From Ruminococcus sp. (GTDB taxonomy: Bacteria > Bacillota > Clostridia > Oscillospirales > Ruminococcaceae), in assembly GCA_017441505.1 (NCBI GenBank), contig JAFRXL010000005.1, positions 44,876 through 108,875 of the forward strand: a DNA stretch of 64,000 bases, written 5' to 3'. A program made the position numbers and the translations under genes. Every line of letters begins with the position of its first letter. Within the stretch, counting starts at the first letter, position 1. Below the pieces are notes generated by a model. The model did not search any database and was not told the DNA's origin. It was given only the letters and a program-made list of their open reading frames with translations. Below are positions 34,837-44,964 of the stretch, piece after piece.

Positions 34837-35931
34837 TTGTCACCAGAAATTTTCATTCCAATGTACATACTTGGCTCTATTTCCACAGTTTATCTTCTGA
34901 CCAGATTCCATCGATTTGGAAAGGTGAAAAGGATCGCTAAGGGAAATAAACCACTTTCATGGATAATATCTGCGATTCCGATTTTGCTGTTATGTGGGTT
35001 CCTGTTCATCAATTCCTCTACAATGATGATGGTGATCCTGCATCTTACACTATTCTGGATCTTTACAGATATTTTTGCAAGGACTTTTAATAAAATATTT
35101 AAAAAACAAAATAAGCATTATTTTGCTGGACTGTGTGCCATAGTTTTTACAACAGTTTATCTCGGTGTAGGCTGGTATAATGCTCACCATGTGAGCAGAA
35201 CCGAGTATACGTTTTATACCTCTAAAGACCTTGGTCAGGATACCCTGAAAATAGCTCTTATTGCTGATCTCCACCTTGGTATCACTCTCGACGGCGAAGA
35301 GTTTCATCAGCAGATGATAAGAATAGAAAAAGAGGAGCCTGACTTGGTCGTAGTTGCAGGTGATTTTGTTGACGATGATACCTACAAAAAAGATATGCTT
35401 AAAGCGTGCGAGGCTTTGAATGTTACTACCAGATATGGCGTGTATTTTATATACGGTAATCACGATAAGGGGTATTATAAATACCGTGACTTTGATTCAA
35501 ACGAACTTGAAGCTGAACTCAGAAAGAATCATGTTACGCTTCTTCAGGATGAAACTGTCCTTATAAATAACTCTTTCTATGTTATAGGAAGACAGGACAA
35601 GACCCAGAAAGACAGGGCAACTGCTCCAAATCTGACTTCTGGTCTGGATCATTCAAAGTATATGATAATGATAGATCATCAGCCGAATGCTTATGATGAG
35701 GAAGCTGATTCCGGAGCTGATCTTGTCCTTTCAGGTCATACTCACGGCGGACATATCTTCCCGGGGGCTTACTTAGGTGAGTGGTTCGGCATGAATGACC
35801 GCTCGTATGGTACTGAGAAAAGACAGAATACTCAGTTCGTTGTTACTTCCGGTATCTCAGGGTGGGGCATACCGTTCAAGACCGGTACTTTTTCGGAATA
35901 TGTCATGATAAATATAAAAGAAGATGAATGA
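34837..35931 (+). CDS. Membrane-anchored metallophosphoesterase, YkuE-like (copy 2)
   Basis: About 364 residues, same plan as copy 1 and nearly identical around the metal site (ADLHLGITLDGE, GADLVLSGHTHGGHIFP). The start is a TTG at 34837, 7 bases after a GGGGG ribosome site; no ATG is well placed. Membrane segments have diverged more than the catalytic domain. It arose by tandem duplication and is separately transcribed, so the two may be used under different conditions. Confidence 0.87.
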   Translation: MSPEIFIPMYILGSISTVYLLTRFHRFGKVKRIAKGNKPLSWIISAIPILLLCGFLFINSSTMMMVILHLTLFWIFTDIFARTFNKIFKKQNKHYFAGLCAIVFTTVYLGVGWYNAHHVSRTEYTFYTSKDLGQDTLKIALIADLHLGITLDGEEFHQQMIRIEKEEPDLVVVAGDFVDDDTYKKDMLKACEALNVTTRYGVYFIYGNHDKGYYKYRDFDSNELEAELRKNHVTLLQDETVLINNSFYVIGRQDKTQKDRATAPNLTSGLDHSKYMIMIDHQPNAYDEEADSGADLVLSGHTHGGHIFPGAYLGEWFGMNDRSYGTEKRQNTQFVVTSGISGWGIPFKTGTFSEYVMINIKEDE

Positions 35932-35933
35932 TC

Positions 35934-35958
35934 AAAGGCGGACGTTTTGTCCGCCTTT
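35934..35958 (+). terminator. Terminator after YkuE-like copy 2
   Basis: AAAGGCGGAC (35934-35943) pairs with GTCCGCCTTT (35949-35958). Confidence 0.9.
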
Positions 35959-36058
35959 CAATATATAAATATCCAATACCCCGTTTTTAGTATCAATACT
36001 AACATATTTTTTACTGTTTCACCATTTCAGTTTTATACCTTGACTAAACAGCGGAATA

Positions 36059-36087
36059 TTGACATTGTTAGTATAATATGATAAAAT
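36059..36087 (+). promoter_or_regulatory. Promoter of the GSIII gene
   Basis: TTGACA (36059-36064), 17 bp, TAAAAT (36082-36087). Confidence 0.8.
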
Positions 36088-36135
36088 ATAATTTAGTTAT
36101 AAATCGTTGTAATGAAGCGATCAGGAGGAAATATT

Positions 36136-38229
36136 ATGACTAAAAGCATTCCGGAGATCTTTGCTGCAAATGTCTTTAATGACGAGGTTATGAAGGCAAG
36201 GCTTCCAAAAAATATCTATAAAGCTTTAATGAAAACTATCCGCAGCGGTGCTCCGCTTGATATGACAACAGCAGATTTTGTTGCAAATACTATCAAGGAC
36301 TGGGCTATCGAAAAAGGGGCTACACATTATACCCACTGGTTCCAGCCGCTCACAGGTTCCACTGCTGAAAAACATGACTCTTTCATCAATACCACTCCAA
36401 ATGGAATGGCAATTATGGAGTTCTCCGGAAAAGCCCTTGTTAAGGGCGAACCTGACGCTTCTTCTTTCCCGTCCGGCGGACTCAGACAGACAAGTTCAGC
36501 AAGAGGCTATACAGCGTGGGACCCGACTTCCTACTGTTTCGTAAAAGAGGGAAGCCTTTATATCCCGACTGTTTTCGTATCTTACACTGGTGAGATACTT
36601 GATAAGAAAACTCCGCTTCTTCGCTCAATGGACGCACTCAGCCAGACTGCTGTCAAGTTCCTCAGACTTTTCGGCAACGAAACTGTTACAAGAGTTACTT
36701 CAACTGTCGGAGCTGAACAGGAATATTTCCTCATAGATAAAAAAATGTACGACCAGCGTGAGGACCTTATCCTTACAGACCGTACTCTCTTTGGTGCAAA
36801 GCCGCCTAAGGGACAGGAGCTCGATGACCAGTATTTCGGCAATCTGAAGCCAAGAATAGCTGCTTATATGGCTGAACTTGATGAAGAACTCTGGAAGCTT
36901 GGTATCTACTCAAAGACTAAGCATAACGAGGTTGCTCCGGCTCAGCACGAAATGGCTCCTATATTCACTACCTCCAACCTCGGTACTGACCAGAACGAGC
37001 TTGCAATGGAGATAATGAAGAAGGTCGCACTTCGTCACGGACTTGTATGTCTGCTCCACGAAAAGCCATTTGAGGGCGTAAACGGCTCAGGTAAGCACAA
37101 TAACTGGTCTATGGCTACAGATGACGGTCAGAATCTTCTTGATCCGGGCGATACTCCTATGGAGAATCTCCAGTTCCTCACTATCCTTTGTGCTCTTATA
37201 AAGGGCGTTGATGAGTATGCTGACCTTATGAGAATTTCAGCAGCTTCTGCCGGTAACGATCACCGTCTTGGAGCAGATGAAGCTCCGCCGGCTATAGTTT
37301 CAATGTTCCTCGGCGAAGAACTCGATGCAGTGCTCAAAGCTATCGAGGAGGACGGCGTATACAAGACTCAGACAAGTACTTTTGAGATAGGCGTAAACGC
37401 ACTCCCTTCATTCCCTAAGGATTCGACCGACAGAAACCGTACCTCTCCATTTGCATTTACAGGAAATCGTTTTGAGTTCCGTATGGTAGGTTCATCAGAC
37501 AACATTGCTTGTCCTAATGCACTTTTAAATACTATAGTTTCTGAGGAGCTCAGCTGGTTCACTGAGAAGCTTGAGCCGTTCAAGGGTTCTGATAATTTTG
37601 AAGCAGAAGTAAAGAAGCTCCTTAAAGAAGTGCTCAAAAAGCATAGAAGAGTCATCTTCAACGGCGACGGTTATTCTCCGGAGTGGGTAAAGGAAGCTGA
37701 ACGCAGAGGACTTCCGAATTACGTTTCAACTGTTGATTGTCTCCCACACTACACAGACGAGAAGAATATGCGAATTTTCCGCAAATTCAATATATACACT
37801 CAGAACGAGCTCAATGCGAGAACTGAGGTTCTACTTGAAACATATTCAAAGACTATCCGTATCGAAGCTAAGACCATGATAGAAATGGCAAGCCGCAAGC
37901 TTCTGCCTGCTACATTTGATTATGTACAGAAGGTATGCAATTCAATTGCTGTTAAGAAGCAGATCGGTATGACTTCAAATTCAGAAGCAAAAATCGCATC
38001 AAAGCTCAACGAACTTGCAGATAATTTCTACGAGTCCATAGATAGACTCAAAAAGCAGCTCAGTGTTGCCTGTGAGGTAGACAATATCAAGGATCAGGCT
38101 GTTTATTTCCATGATTATGTTCTTGCGGAAATGAACATTATGAGAGAAATTGCTGATGAGATAGAGTCAGCTATGCCATGTGATATGTGGCCTATCCCTA
38201 ATTACACTGCTATGATCTATAATGTATGA
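36136..38229 (+). CDS. glnN: Glutamine synthetase type III
   Basis: Makes glutamine from glutamate, ammonia and ATP. About 697 residues, the long GSIII form typical of Bacteroides and Ruminococcus. Motifs: [47 protein letters not shown] and [16 protein letters not shown]. The ATG at 36136 follows AGGAGG; the in-frame ATG at 36112 has no ribosome site. It stands alone, with a strong promoter and terminator; nitrogen control cannot be read directly. Confidence 0.97.
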   Translation: MTKSIPEIFAANVFNDEVMKARLPKNIYKALMKTIRSGAPLDMTTADFVANTIKDWAIEKGATHYTHWFQPLTGSTAEKHDSFINTTPNGMAIMEFSGKALVKGEPDASSFPSGGLRQTSSARGYTAWDPTSYCFVKEGSLYIPTVFVSYTGEILDKKTPLLRSMDALSQTAVKFLRLFGNETVTRVTSTVGAEQEYFLIDKKMYDQREDLILTDRTLFGAKPPKGQELDDQYFGNLKPRIAAYMAELDEELWKLGIYSKTKHNEVAPAQHEMAPIFTTSNLGTDQNELAMEIMKKVALRHGLVCLLHEKPFEGVNGSGKHNNWSMATDDGQNLLDPGDTPMENLQFLTILCALIKGVDEYADLMRISAASAGNDHRLGADEAPPAIVSMFLGEELDAVLKAIEEDGVYKTQTSTFEIGVNALPSFPKDSTDRNRTSPFAFTGNRFEFRMVGSSDNIACPNALLNTIVSEELSWFTEKLEPFKGSDNFEAEVKKLLKEVLKKHRRVIFNGDGYSPEWVKEAERRGLPNYVSTVDCLPHYTDEKNMRIFRKFNIYTQNELNARTEVLLETYSKTIRIEAKTMIEMASRKLLPATFDYVQKVCNSIAVKKQIGMTSNSEAKIASKLNELADNFYESIDRLKKQLSVACEVDNIKDQAVYFHDYVLAEMNIMREIADEIESAMPCDMWPIPNYTAMIYNV

Positions 38230-38231
38230 TA

Positions 38232-38264
38232 AAAAAGACCGGAGTGAGCAGCTCCGGTCTTTAT
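38232..38264 (+). terminator. Terminator after GSIII
   Basis: AAAGACCGGAG (38234-38244) pairs with CTCCGGTCTTT (38252-38262). Confidence 0.9.
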
Positions 38265-38311
38265 TGTGATTGTGTACAAAAGAATTCAAAGATAAGTGTT
38301 GTTTTTGCCAA

Positions 38312-38340
38312 TTGATTACAGCTGCGATCCGTGTTATAAT
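38312..38340 (+). promoter_or_regulatory. Promoter of the EFR1 gene
   Basis: TTGATT (38312-38317), 17 bp, TATAAT (38335-38340). Confidence 0.75.
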
Positions 38341-38372
38341 TTAAGAGAAGGATTTGCTTTGGAGGTGCAGCT

Positions 38373-39152
38373 ATGATACTATATTTTACAGGAACCGGAA
38401 ATTCAAAATTTGCAGCTGAATATATTGCAGACCATATCGGCGATGAATGTGTGTCTCTTAATGATATAATGAAGCATAAAAAACCGCTCATTTTCAATTC
38501 TGAAAAGCCTTTTGTGATTGTTGCTCCGATATATGCCGGAGCTTATCCTAAGATAGTTCTGAAGCTTATACGCAGAACACAGTTTACAGGAAGTACAAAG
38601 GTATATTTCGTGGCAACGCTTGGTTCAAAATCATGCAGCTGCGACCAGTCTTTAAAAAAGCTTTCTGCTGACATCGGAATGGAGTGCGGCGGAGTTTTCC
38701 TTGCTACTATGCCGAATAATTATATTTATGGCGGTCATGTTCCTACAGCAGAGGACGCTGAATATATAATAAAGTACACATCTATCCCTGCGTTGCAGTC
38801 AATATCGAAAGTAATTGCAGGTGATGACTGGTTCGATTATAAAGCCTGTAATTCACTTGTATATCCTGTTGCCGGATTTGTCAATAAGATGTTCAACAAA
38901 TTCATGGTCAGCAGTGATAATTTTGTAGTGAGCGGAAACTGTATATCCTGCGGAAAGTGTGCCGCAGTCTGTCCGGTCAACAACATAATCATGATAGGCG
39001 GAGAGCCTCTGTTCAGAAAGAAGTGTCTCAACTGCTATTCATGTATAAGCCGTTGTCCTAAGAAGGCAATAAATATCGGTAAACGTACTGAGAAATTCAA
39101 CAGGTACGTCTGTCCCGAGTATAAAGACTGGAAGGAAAACGGATTAGTATAA
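38373..39152 (+). CDS. EFR1-family flavodoxin/ferredoxin protein
   Basis: 259 residues. N-terminal flavodoxin fold with the FMN phosphate loop YFTGTGNSKFAA, and a C-terminal double [4Fe-4S] ferredoxin: CISCGKCAAVCP and CLNCYSCISRCP. Such EFR1 proteins pass electrons between FMN and iron-sulphur centres in anaerobes; the partner is unknown. SD GGAGGTG. Single gene between two strong terminators. Confidence 0.93.
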   Translation: MILYFTGTGNSKFAAEYIADHIGDECVSLNDIMKHKKPLIFNSEKPFVIVAPIYAGAYPKIVLKLIRRTQFTGSTKVYFVATLGSKSCSCDQSLKKLSADIGMECGGVFLATMPNNYIYGGHVPTAEDAEYIIKYTSIPALQSISKVIAGDDWFDYKACNSLVYPVAGFVNKMFNKFMVSSDNFVVSGNCISCGKCAAVCPVNNIIMIGGEPLFRKKCLNCYSCISRCPKKAINIGKRTEKFNRYVCPEYKDWKENGLV

Positions 39153-39168
39153 TTGTGTGTGATAATGA

Positions 39169-39205
39169 TAAAGTCCCTGAACCTTAGAAGTTCAGGGACT
39201 TTTTG
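39169..39205. terminator. Bidirectional terminator
   Basis: AAAGTCCCTGAAC (39170-39182) pairs with GTTCAGGGACTTT (39190-39202), then T; it separates two convergent genes. Confidence 0.92.
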
Positions 39206-39215
39206 TGTATTATAG

Positions 39216-39809
39216 TTATTTACCGATACGTGCAAGGATATATTTTTCAAGAATATCAATGGTCTTTTCGATACCAAGACGACTGCTGTTGACTGTGAGA
39301 TCGTAAAGACGTGAATCTCCCCAGTGACCTGAGCAGTGATAGTTGTGGTAACGTTTACGCTTCTTGTCCTTTTTGATAATGAGGTCACGGGCTTCATCTT
39401 CGCTGACTTCATATATCTTCATTACACGTTTAACTTTCTCATCCATGTCTCCGAGGACGAAAAGTGATATGAGTTCAGGATATTTTCTGAGCTTAGTCTC
39501 AGCACATCTTCCGACAACAACAAAGGATTCTCCGCTTTTAGCTTTTTCATCGATGAAATTGAACTGCATCTCAGCAATATTATCTTCAATAGAGTTGCTG
39601 AAACCGTTTACTCTTCTTGAAAAAATTTTCATTTTCGGAGCTTCGTTGTATTTTTCAACTTCTTCCGGTGAAAGGTCAGTTTTTTCAGCGATCTCAGTAA
39701 TGAGATGACGGTCGTATATAGGGATATTGAATCTTTTAGCGAGCTCTTCTGCGATAACTCTTCCGCCGCTGCCGAATTCTCTTCCGACTGAAATTATCAT
39801 TTGTGCCAT
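39216..39809 (-). CDS. Cytidylate kinase-like protein
   Basis: 197 residues of the cytidylate-kinase-like family. The P-loop is ISVGREFGSGGR, a variant of the standard GxxxxGK with Arg at the end; YDRHLI and VVGRCAE follow, as in the family. It is a nucleotide-binding kinase-fold protein; the true substrate is not established and the essential Cmk is normally a separate gene. It lies 24 bases downstream of the transporter gene on the same strand and is probably cotranscribed. Confidence 0.85.
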   Translation of the reverse strand: MAQMIISVGREFGSGGRVIAEELAKRFNIPIYDRHLITEIAEKTDLSPEEVEKYNEAPKMKIFSRRVNGFSNSIEDNIAEMQFNFIDEKAKSGESFVVVGRCAETKLRKYPELISLFVLGDMDEKVKRVMKIYEVSEDEARDLIIKKDKKRKRYHNYHCSGHWGDSRLYDLTVNSSRLGIEKTIDILEKYILARIGK

Positions 39810-39833
39810 GATATTTTACCTCCTGTCCGAATA

Positions 39834-41186
39834 TTATAAGTATCTTACGAAAATATATACAGTGGATATTGCGAGGACGATCACTGTTGCGGGAGCAAGC
39901 TTCTTGCAGTATCTGCCCCAACTTATCGGGTGACCGTTCTTTGCTGCTACAGATGTACCTACAACGTTAGCTGATGCACCGATAGGAGTTGCACTTCCGC
40001 CTATGTCAGTACCGATAGAGAGTGCCCATGCGAGAGTGTTGAGGTCAACTCCGGCAGTCTCAGCGAGACTCTGTATAACAGGTACCATAGTTGCAGCAAA
40101 TGGGATATTGTCGACAAATGCACTTGCAATAGCAGATACCCAGAGGATAATTGCTATCATGAGCATTATGTTTCCGCCGCTTATATTCTCGATGAATTCA
40201 GCGATAAGTTCGAGTATTCCGGTCTCTTCAAGTCCTCCGACTACTATGAAAAGTCCGATGAAGAAAACGAGTGTCTTATAGTCAACTTTTTTAAGGAGTT
40301 CAAGAGCACTTTTGCCGGATGTTAAAAGCGTGATAACTGCGATAAACAGACCAATAGTAGCTACAGTAAGGTGAGTTGTAGCATGAGTTATAAGGAGAAT
40401 AACAGCCATACCGAATATTACCGAGCTTATAACGAAGTCCTTTTTATTTGTGATCGCCTCGGAAGGCTTAGGGAATTTGCTCATATCGACATTTCCGCTT
40501 GCTTCTGTAACTATCTCCTTTTTGAAGACTATGTAGAAGAAAATGACAGATACAACAAGTGATATGCCGGCAACAAGACCGGTATTTGTAAGGAAGTCGA
40601 AGAATGAGAAACCAAGTGAAGTACCAACGATGATGTTCGGCGGGTCACCGCACATAGTAGCTGAACCACCGAGATTTGCACAGAAAATTTCTGCGAGTAT
40701 CATAGGTACGGGATTGAATTTAAGAAGCTGAGCAAGTTCAATAGTAACTGCTGCGAGGAACATGATAACGGTGATACTGTCGATAAACATTGAAAGAACA
40801 GCCGACATTATCATGAATGTGATGAAAACAGGAATCGTTTTACATTTTACGAGGTAGGCTATCCTCATACAAAGCCACCGGAAGAAACCGGCTTTCGCCA
40901 TACCTTCGACCATTACCATCATACCTGCGATGAAAAGAATAGTCGCCCAGTTGATACCTTTGCTTTCGCTTTCGGTGACCTGATACCAGAAATCTTTGGT
41001 AGCGAAATTTTTAATAGCAAGGGTGTTCCAGATAGCACTTCCGCTTCTCATGCAAATGCCGAAAACGATAATGAGCGTAAGAACTCCGCTGCCTAAAGTA
41101 ACCAAATGCCGTTCGATTTTATCAAGGACTATCATGATGAACATAGCCACGAAAATAATGACGGCAAAAATTTGTGCTGCTGCCAT
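39834..41186 (-). CDS. Ion transporter superfamily permease (ArsB/NhaD/SLC13-like)
   Basis: 450 residues, about 11-12 membrane helices, with duplicated hairpin motifs typical of the superfamily: GGSATMCGDPPNIIVGTSLG in the first half and SIGTDIGGSATPIGASANVV in the second. The spread fits the CitM/NhaD/ArsB group. Substrate could be Na+, a dicarboxylate or another anion. SD AGGAGG sits 7 bases before the ATG. First gene of a two-gene operon with the kinase-like protein. Confidence 0.85.
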   Translation of the reverse strand: MAAAQIFAVIIFVAMFIMIVLDKIERHLVTLGSGVLTLIIVFGICMRSGSAIWNTLAIKNFATKDFWYQVTESESKGINWATILFIAGMMVMVEGMAKAGFFRWLCMRIAYLVKCKTIPVFITFMIMSAVLSMFIDSITVIMFLAAVTIELAQLLKFNPVPMILAEIFCANLGGSATMCGDPPNIIVGTSLGFSFFDFLTNTGLVAGISLVVSVIFFYIVFKKEIVTEASGNVDMSKFPKPSEAITNKKDFVISSVIFGMAVILLITHATTHLTVATIGLFIAVITLLTSGKSALELLKKVDYKTLVFFIGLFIVVGGLEETGILELIAEFIENISGGNIMLMIAIILWVSAIASAFVDNIPFAATMVPVIQSLAETAGVDLNTLAWALSIGTDIGGSATPIGASANVVGTSVAAKNGHPISWGRYCKKLAPATVIVLAISTVYIFVRYL

Positions 41187-41644
41187 AAAAGCCTCCTATC
41201 CTGCGGAATTGACCGCAAATATGTTTCCGGTCAGGATCTGAAACAAGAATGTTTTTATTCTTTAACATAGATTTTACAAGAATAAACACAAACATATCAC
41301 ATTTCTATGATACTATTAAAATACAGATTTGTTTTAAGATAAGCCGGAAAATAAACCATTTGGAATTATAGCACATTTTTGGTCTTAATTCAAGGAAAAA
41401 AGGCTTTTTTTAATTTTAACAATTATTTTCTGCGATTTTAGGTTTTAGTTCCTCTATTCAGCTTTTTTTTTGTTTATTATGTCAGAAAAATAACGAAGTT
41501 TATCAGAGAACTATTATGTAAATCAGACCTTTTGGAGAACGGTTCGAGTTCATATGACCATTTGGGATCGATATAAATATTGACATTATTAAATAAAATT
41601 GCTATAATAGTCATTATTCATGAAATAAAAAGGGATGAGATAGT
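41187..41644. other. Divergent intergenic region
   Basis: About 460 AT-rich bases with no gene. It contains the SD and leader of the minus-strand transporter (with a GCGG/CCGC mini-hairpin at 41197-41210) and the plus-strand thioesterase promoter at 41580-41608. The middle shows nothing I can name. Confidence 0.5.
41580..41608 (+). promoter_or_regulatory. Sigma-A promoter of the thioesterase gene
   Basis: TTGACA (41580-41585), 17 bp, TATAAT (41603-41608). Confidence 0.88.
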
Positions 41645-42352
41645 ATGAAAAAAACTAAGATGTATTGCCTTCCGTATGCAGGAGGAACTATCACTGCTTA
41701 CGGTGACTGGGATGATAAATTCAAGAGTATCGTTGACGTTGTGCCGCTTGAATACAACGGTCACGGCTCATTTTTCTGCGAGCCGCTTTATAAGGATGCA
41801 TATGAAGCTGCTGATGATATGTGTTCGAGAATATGCAAGGACGCTCCGGAGAAGTATTTCATATACGGTCACAGCATGGGAAGTCTTATAGCTCTTCTTA
41901 CAGCAGTAAAGCTTGCAGGAAAGAATGTCAGTCAGCCTACAGCTGTTATTGTGGCTGGAACAAGACCTCCTCATCTGATGTATAAGGACGAGCATATGGC
42001 TGATCTGCCTAAGGATGAATTTATGAAAAAGTTGGTCGAGATCGGACAGACCGACCCGGAGATACTCGAAGAGCCGGAATTGGTGGACATAATATATGAT
42101 GTAATGTCCAATGATTCAAGAATGAGTGAAAACTTTGAAGCTGATTGGGATACATTAAAAATAGATGCTCCTATACTTACTCTGACAGGTTCCGACGATG
42201 ACGAAGCTCCTATGGAGGACATGAAAGAGTGGCAGAGATACACAAACGGTCTATTTCAGATAAAACAGTTTGAAGGCGGTCACTTTTTTGCTTTTGAGAG
42301 CGAACAGTTTCCGGGGTATCTGCGTTCAAAGCTGACCGAATTCTTGAAATGA
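41645..42352 (+). CDS. Type II (GrsT/SrfAD-like) thioesterase
   Basis: 235 residues of the alpha/beta-hydrolase thioesterase family that edits nonribosomal peptide and polyketide synthases. The opening YCLPYAGGT, nucleophile GHSMG (Ser about 78), Asp near SDDDEAP and His in GGHFFAF are all there. No NRPS or PKS gene lies in the window, so it either serves a distant cluster or hydrolyses another acyl thioester. It is followed after 30 bases by the antiporter gene. Confidence 0.88.
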   Translation: MKKTKMYCLPYAGGTITAYGDWDDKFKSIVDVVPLEYNGHGSFFCEPLYKDAYEAADDMCSRICKDAPEKYFIYGHSMGSLIALLTAVKLAGKNVSQPTAVIVAGTRPPHLMYKDEHMADLPKDEFMKKLVEIGQTDPEILEEPELVDIIYDVMSNDSRMSENFEADWDTLKIDAPILTLTGSDDDEAPMEDMKEWQRYTNGLFQIKQFEGGHFFAFESEQFPGYLRSKLTEFLK

Positions 42353-42382
42353 TGATAAAAATGTATTGGGGATGATAGTAAA

Positions 42383-43312
42383 ATGATGTATTTTTTGCTT
42401 ATAGCAGGCTTTGTGCTGCTTATAAAAGGAGCAGATTTTTTTGTCGAGGGAAGTTCAGCGGTAGCTAAAAAGCTTAAAGTTCCTTCGCTTATAATAGGTA
42501 TGACCATTGTAGCAATGGGCACAAGTCTGCCGGAGACATCAGTGAGCGTGAGTGCTTCGCTTGCGAATAAAAATGACCTTTCTATCAGTAATGCGGTAGG
42601 CTCTAATATATTCAACCTTATGGTAGTTGCAGGTCTGTGTGCTTTGCTCAACAGACTTCCTGTTGAAAAAATCGCTATGCGTAGGGATTTTCCAATTTCT
42701 ATCCTTGCGGCAGCTGCGTTGCTTGCTATGGGATTTTTCGGTGAAAGCGTATCAAGGATAGAGGGCATACTTCTGCTTATAATGTTTGTTGGTTTCCTCT
42801 TTCTCATGGTAAAAAGTGCAATGAAGTCGAGAAATGAGCATACAGAGGTTGAAGAATATAAAGACCTTCCTTCGTGGAAGTGTACGCTGTTTATAATAGG
42901 CGGTATTGCTGCTATAGCCGGAGGCGGAAAAATGGTCGTTGAGGGAGCTTCTGATATTGCAAGAAGCTTTGGTATGTCTGATAACCTCATTGGCATGACG
43001 ATAGTTGCTCTTGGTACGAGTCTTCCTGAGCTTGTAACGTCTATTGTAGCCGCAAAGAAGAACGAGACTGATATGGCTCTTGGAAATGTTATCGGCTCGA
43101 ATATATTCAATATACTCTTTGTGCTTGGTATTGCGGCAAGCATATCACCTATGACTTTCACAAATGAGAATGTTATCGATACAGCGGTGCTTATAGCTGT
43201 AAGCATGATGGTAATGGTATTCTGTCTGCCGAAGAGACTGCTTGAACGCTGGCATGGTGCAGTAATGGTCGGAGTTTATGCGGGATATACGGCATATCTG
43301 TTTTTGAGATAA
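42383..43312 (+). CDS. Calcium/sodium antiporter (CaCA, YrbG type)
   Basis: 309 residues with about 10 helices in two inverted halves. Each half has an alpha-repeat: GTSLPETSVSVSASL followed by NAVGSNIFNL, and GTSLPELVTSIVAA followed by NVIGSNIFNI. These bind the transported cations. Role: export of Ca2+ in exchange for Na+ (or K+). The plus-strand unit ends here at a strong terminator. Confidence 0.93.
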   Translation: MMYFLLIAGFVLLIKGADFFVEGSSAVAKKLKVPSLIIGMTIVAMGTSLPETSVSVSASLANKNDLSISNAVGSNIFNLMVVAGLCALLNRLPVEKIAMRRDFPISILAAAALLAMGFFGESVSRIEGILLLIMFVGFLFLMVKSAMKSRNEHTEVEEYKDLPSWKCTLFIIGGIAAIAGGGKMVVEGASDIARSFGMSDNLIGMTIVALGTSLPELVTSIVAAKKNETDMALGNVIGSNIFNILFVLGIAASISPMTFTNENVIDTAVLIAVSMMVMVFCLPKRLLERWHGAVMVGVYAGYTAYLFLR

Positions 43313-43353
43313 AAAATAACAGCCCTGAAATTAATTTTTCAGGGCTGTATTTT
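43313..43353. terminator. Bidirectional terminator
   Basis: ACAGCCCTGAAA (43319-43330) pairs with TTTCAGGGCTGT (43337-43348), flanked by A and T runs. Confidence 0.93.
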
Positions 43354-44156
43354 TATGAACCTGTACCGTCGTATTTTGATGCACCGTACATCCATAGCTT
43401 ATAGCTCAGCCAGAAGAATATACATCCGATTACAGGCGAAAGCCATGAAAGGATCGGGATCTCATCAGGTCTGAGTATCACAAGGCTCGGATAGTATGCG
43501 ATGAATGCGATCGGTATTATAAATGTAAATATGAATTTGAATACCGGACTGAATATCGTTATCGGATACTTAGCATAGTCCTTGAATTTGAGTACAAGGT
43601 CGAGCACGAAGAATGAATTCTGTATCCAGAAGCAGGTCGCAGCCGCAGTATTTTGCAGTGCTATCATTATAAGTGATGCTGTTATAAGGAACACCACTAA
43701 TTTCAACAGGATCAGGGGAGTGACTGCAAGTCCTATTTTGCTCCATGAGTAGGCGATAGTACCGATTCCGAAAGCAAGCTGTCCAAGACCTTTTATGTCG
43801 AAAACTTCTGATTGAAAGTAGAAGAACAGGTTTATAGGACGGAAGCAGTATTTTATGAAATCGCCGGAATAAACGTACATTCTCAGGCTCCAGTTATTGT
43901 CGAACAGACATTGTACCGGAGTCAGCGAGACGAGTGAAAATCCGTAAAGAAAGAGCATTTCATGGTAGCTCCAGCCGTTTATTGATGGGAAGTTCCTGAA
44001 AAGTATCCAGAAACTAACAAATCCGGCAATATTGGTGAATATCATACCTATAGTGGATATAATAAAATCAGCACGATAGCTCATTTTACTTTTTATATCC
44101 TGTGATATGATCTTAAAGTAGATACGGAGATAAAATCCTAAACTTTTTCTTTTCAT
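43353..44156 (-). CDS. ABC-2 permease subunit B
   Basis: 267 residues, six membrane helices, of the ABC-2/DUF990 permease group. With the neighbouring permease and ATPase it forms a complete exporter. It starts 4 bases after the first permease stops. The conserved pattern (long basic N-terminus, aromatic-rich first loop) fits homologues beside DrrA-like ATPases. Cargo unknown. Confidence 0.85.
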   Translation of the reverse strand: MKRKSLGFYLRIYFKIISQDIKSKMSYRADFIISTIGMIFTNIAGFVSFWILFRNFPSINGWSYHEMLFLYGFSLVSLTPVQCLFDNNWSLRMYVYSGDFIKYCFRPINLFFYFQSEVFDIKGLGQLAFGIGTIAYSWSKIGLAVTPLILLKLVVFLITASLIMIALQNTAAATCFWIQNSFFVLDLVLKFKDYAKYPITIFSPVFKFIFTFIIPIAFIAYYPSLVILRPDEIPILSWLSPVIGCIFFWLSYKLWMYGASKYDGTGS

Positions 44157-44160
44157 GATC

Positions 44161-44964
44161 TCAGCCTCCGTTCACAGTTATCTGACGTATAGAGACTTTC
44201 CAGAAAAGCTTGCTTGCAGCTGTCATTACTATGCACCAGAAAAGCTGAGTTCCGAGTATCATGAGCAAGTCCTCAGTTTTAGGAGAGCCGTCAAGGAGCA
44301 GCGTCAGCGGAGCATTGTATATTGACTGGAAAGGCAGGTATAGTACGATAGATTTCAGCGGCTCAGGAAAGAAAGCTATAGGGATAGTTGCTCCGGAAAG
44401 AAGGGTGACTATAACTTGCTTCATGATGTTTATGCCCCATATAGACTCTGTATACAGGCAGATAGTTCCAACTATAAAATCGATGCTGTAGTTTATTATT
44501 ACAGCCATTACGACTGATAACATAAAGTAAAGCAGATTTATTTTAAGCGGTATCGCACCGTTTGTGACTGCTGTCACTACTATAAATGTCGGCAGGAATG
44601 TAAACAGGAACGTGGTAACGAATGAACCTGAGTAAGACCAGAAAAGAAAGCTTCTGTATTTCATTGGTTTTAGCAGGTCGAGCACTATCTTTCCGCTCTG
44701 GATATTTCTTCCCATTTCCCATACAAAGTACATTTCCATGAAGTTGAATAATGCCGTAGCGAGTACGAGATATATCAGCGTATCTGAAAATGTCATACCG
44801 TTTACAACATCTGTTCCGGAAGAGTCATATATAGCTTTCCACAGGAAGTATACTACTATAAGGTAGAGCATATTTCCGAGGACTATAACTAAAGTTCCGA
44901 GTCGGAATTGCAGTGATTCGATTATGCCTGCACGAGTAAGAGTGAGATATTTCTTTAGTTTCAC
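44161..44964 (-). CDS. ABC-2 permease subunit A
   Basis: 267 residues, six membrane helices, DUF990-type. It differs in sequence from the second permease, so the transporter is likely a heterodimer of permeases. Its ATG overlaps the ATPase stop by 4 bases, giving tight coupling. Cargo unknown; exporters of this class carry drugs, lipids or wall precursors. Confidence 0.85.
   Translation of the reverse strand: MKLKKYLTLTRAGIIESLQFRLGTLVIVLGNMLYLIVVYFLWKAIYDSSGTDVVNGMTFSDTLIYLVLATALFNFMEMYFVWEMGRNIQSGKIVLDLLKPMKYRSFLFWSYSGSFVTTFLFTFLPTFIVVTAVTNGAIPLKINLLYFMLSVVMAVIINYSIDFIVGTICLYTESIWGINIMKQVIVTLLSGATIPIAFFPEPLKSIVLYLPFQSIYNAPLTLLLDGSPKTEDLLMILGTQLFWCIVMTAASKLFWKVSIRQITVNGG

Noticed and set aside
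42280-43206. 308-codon minus-strand frame over the CaCA antiporter
   Set aside because: Shadow; Ser/Thr/Ile-rich translation of the antisense of membrane helices and no start signals.
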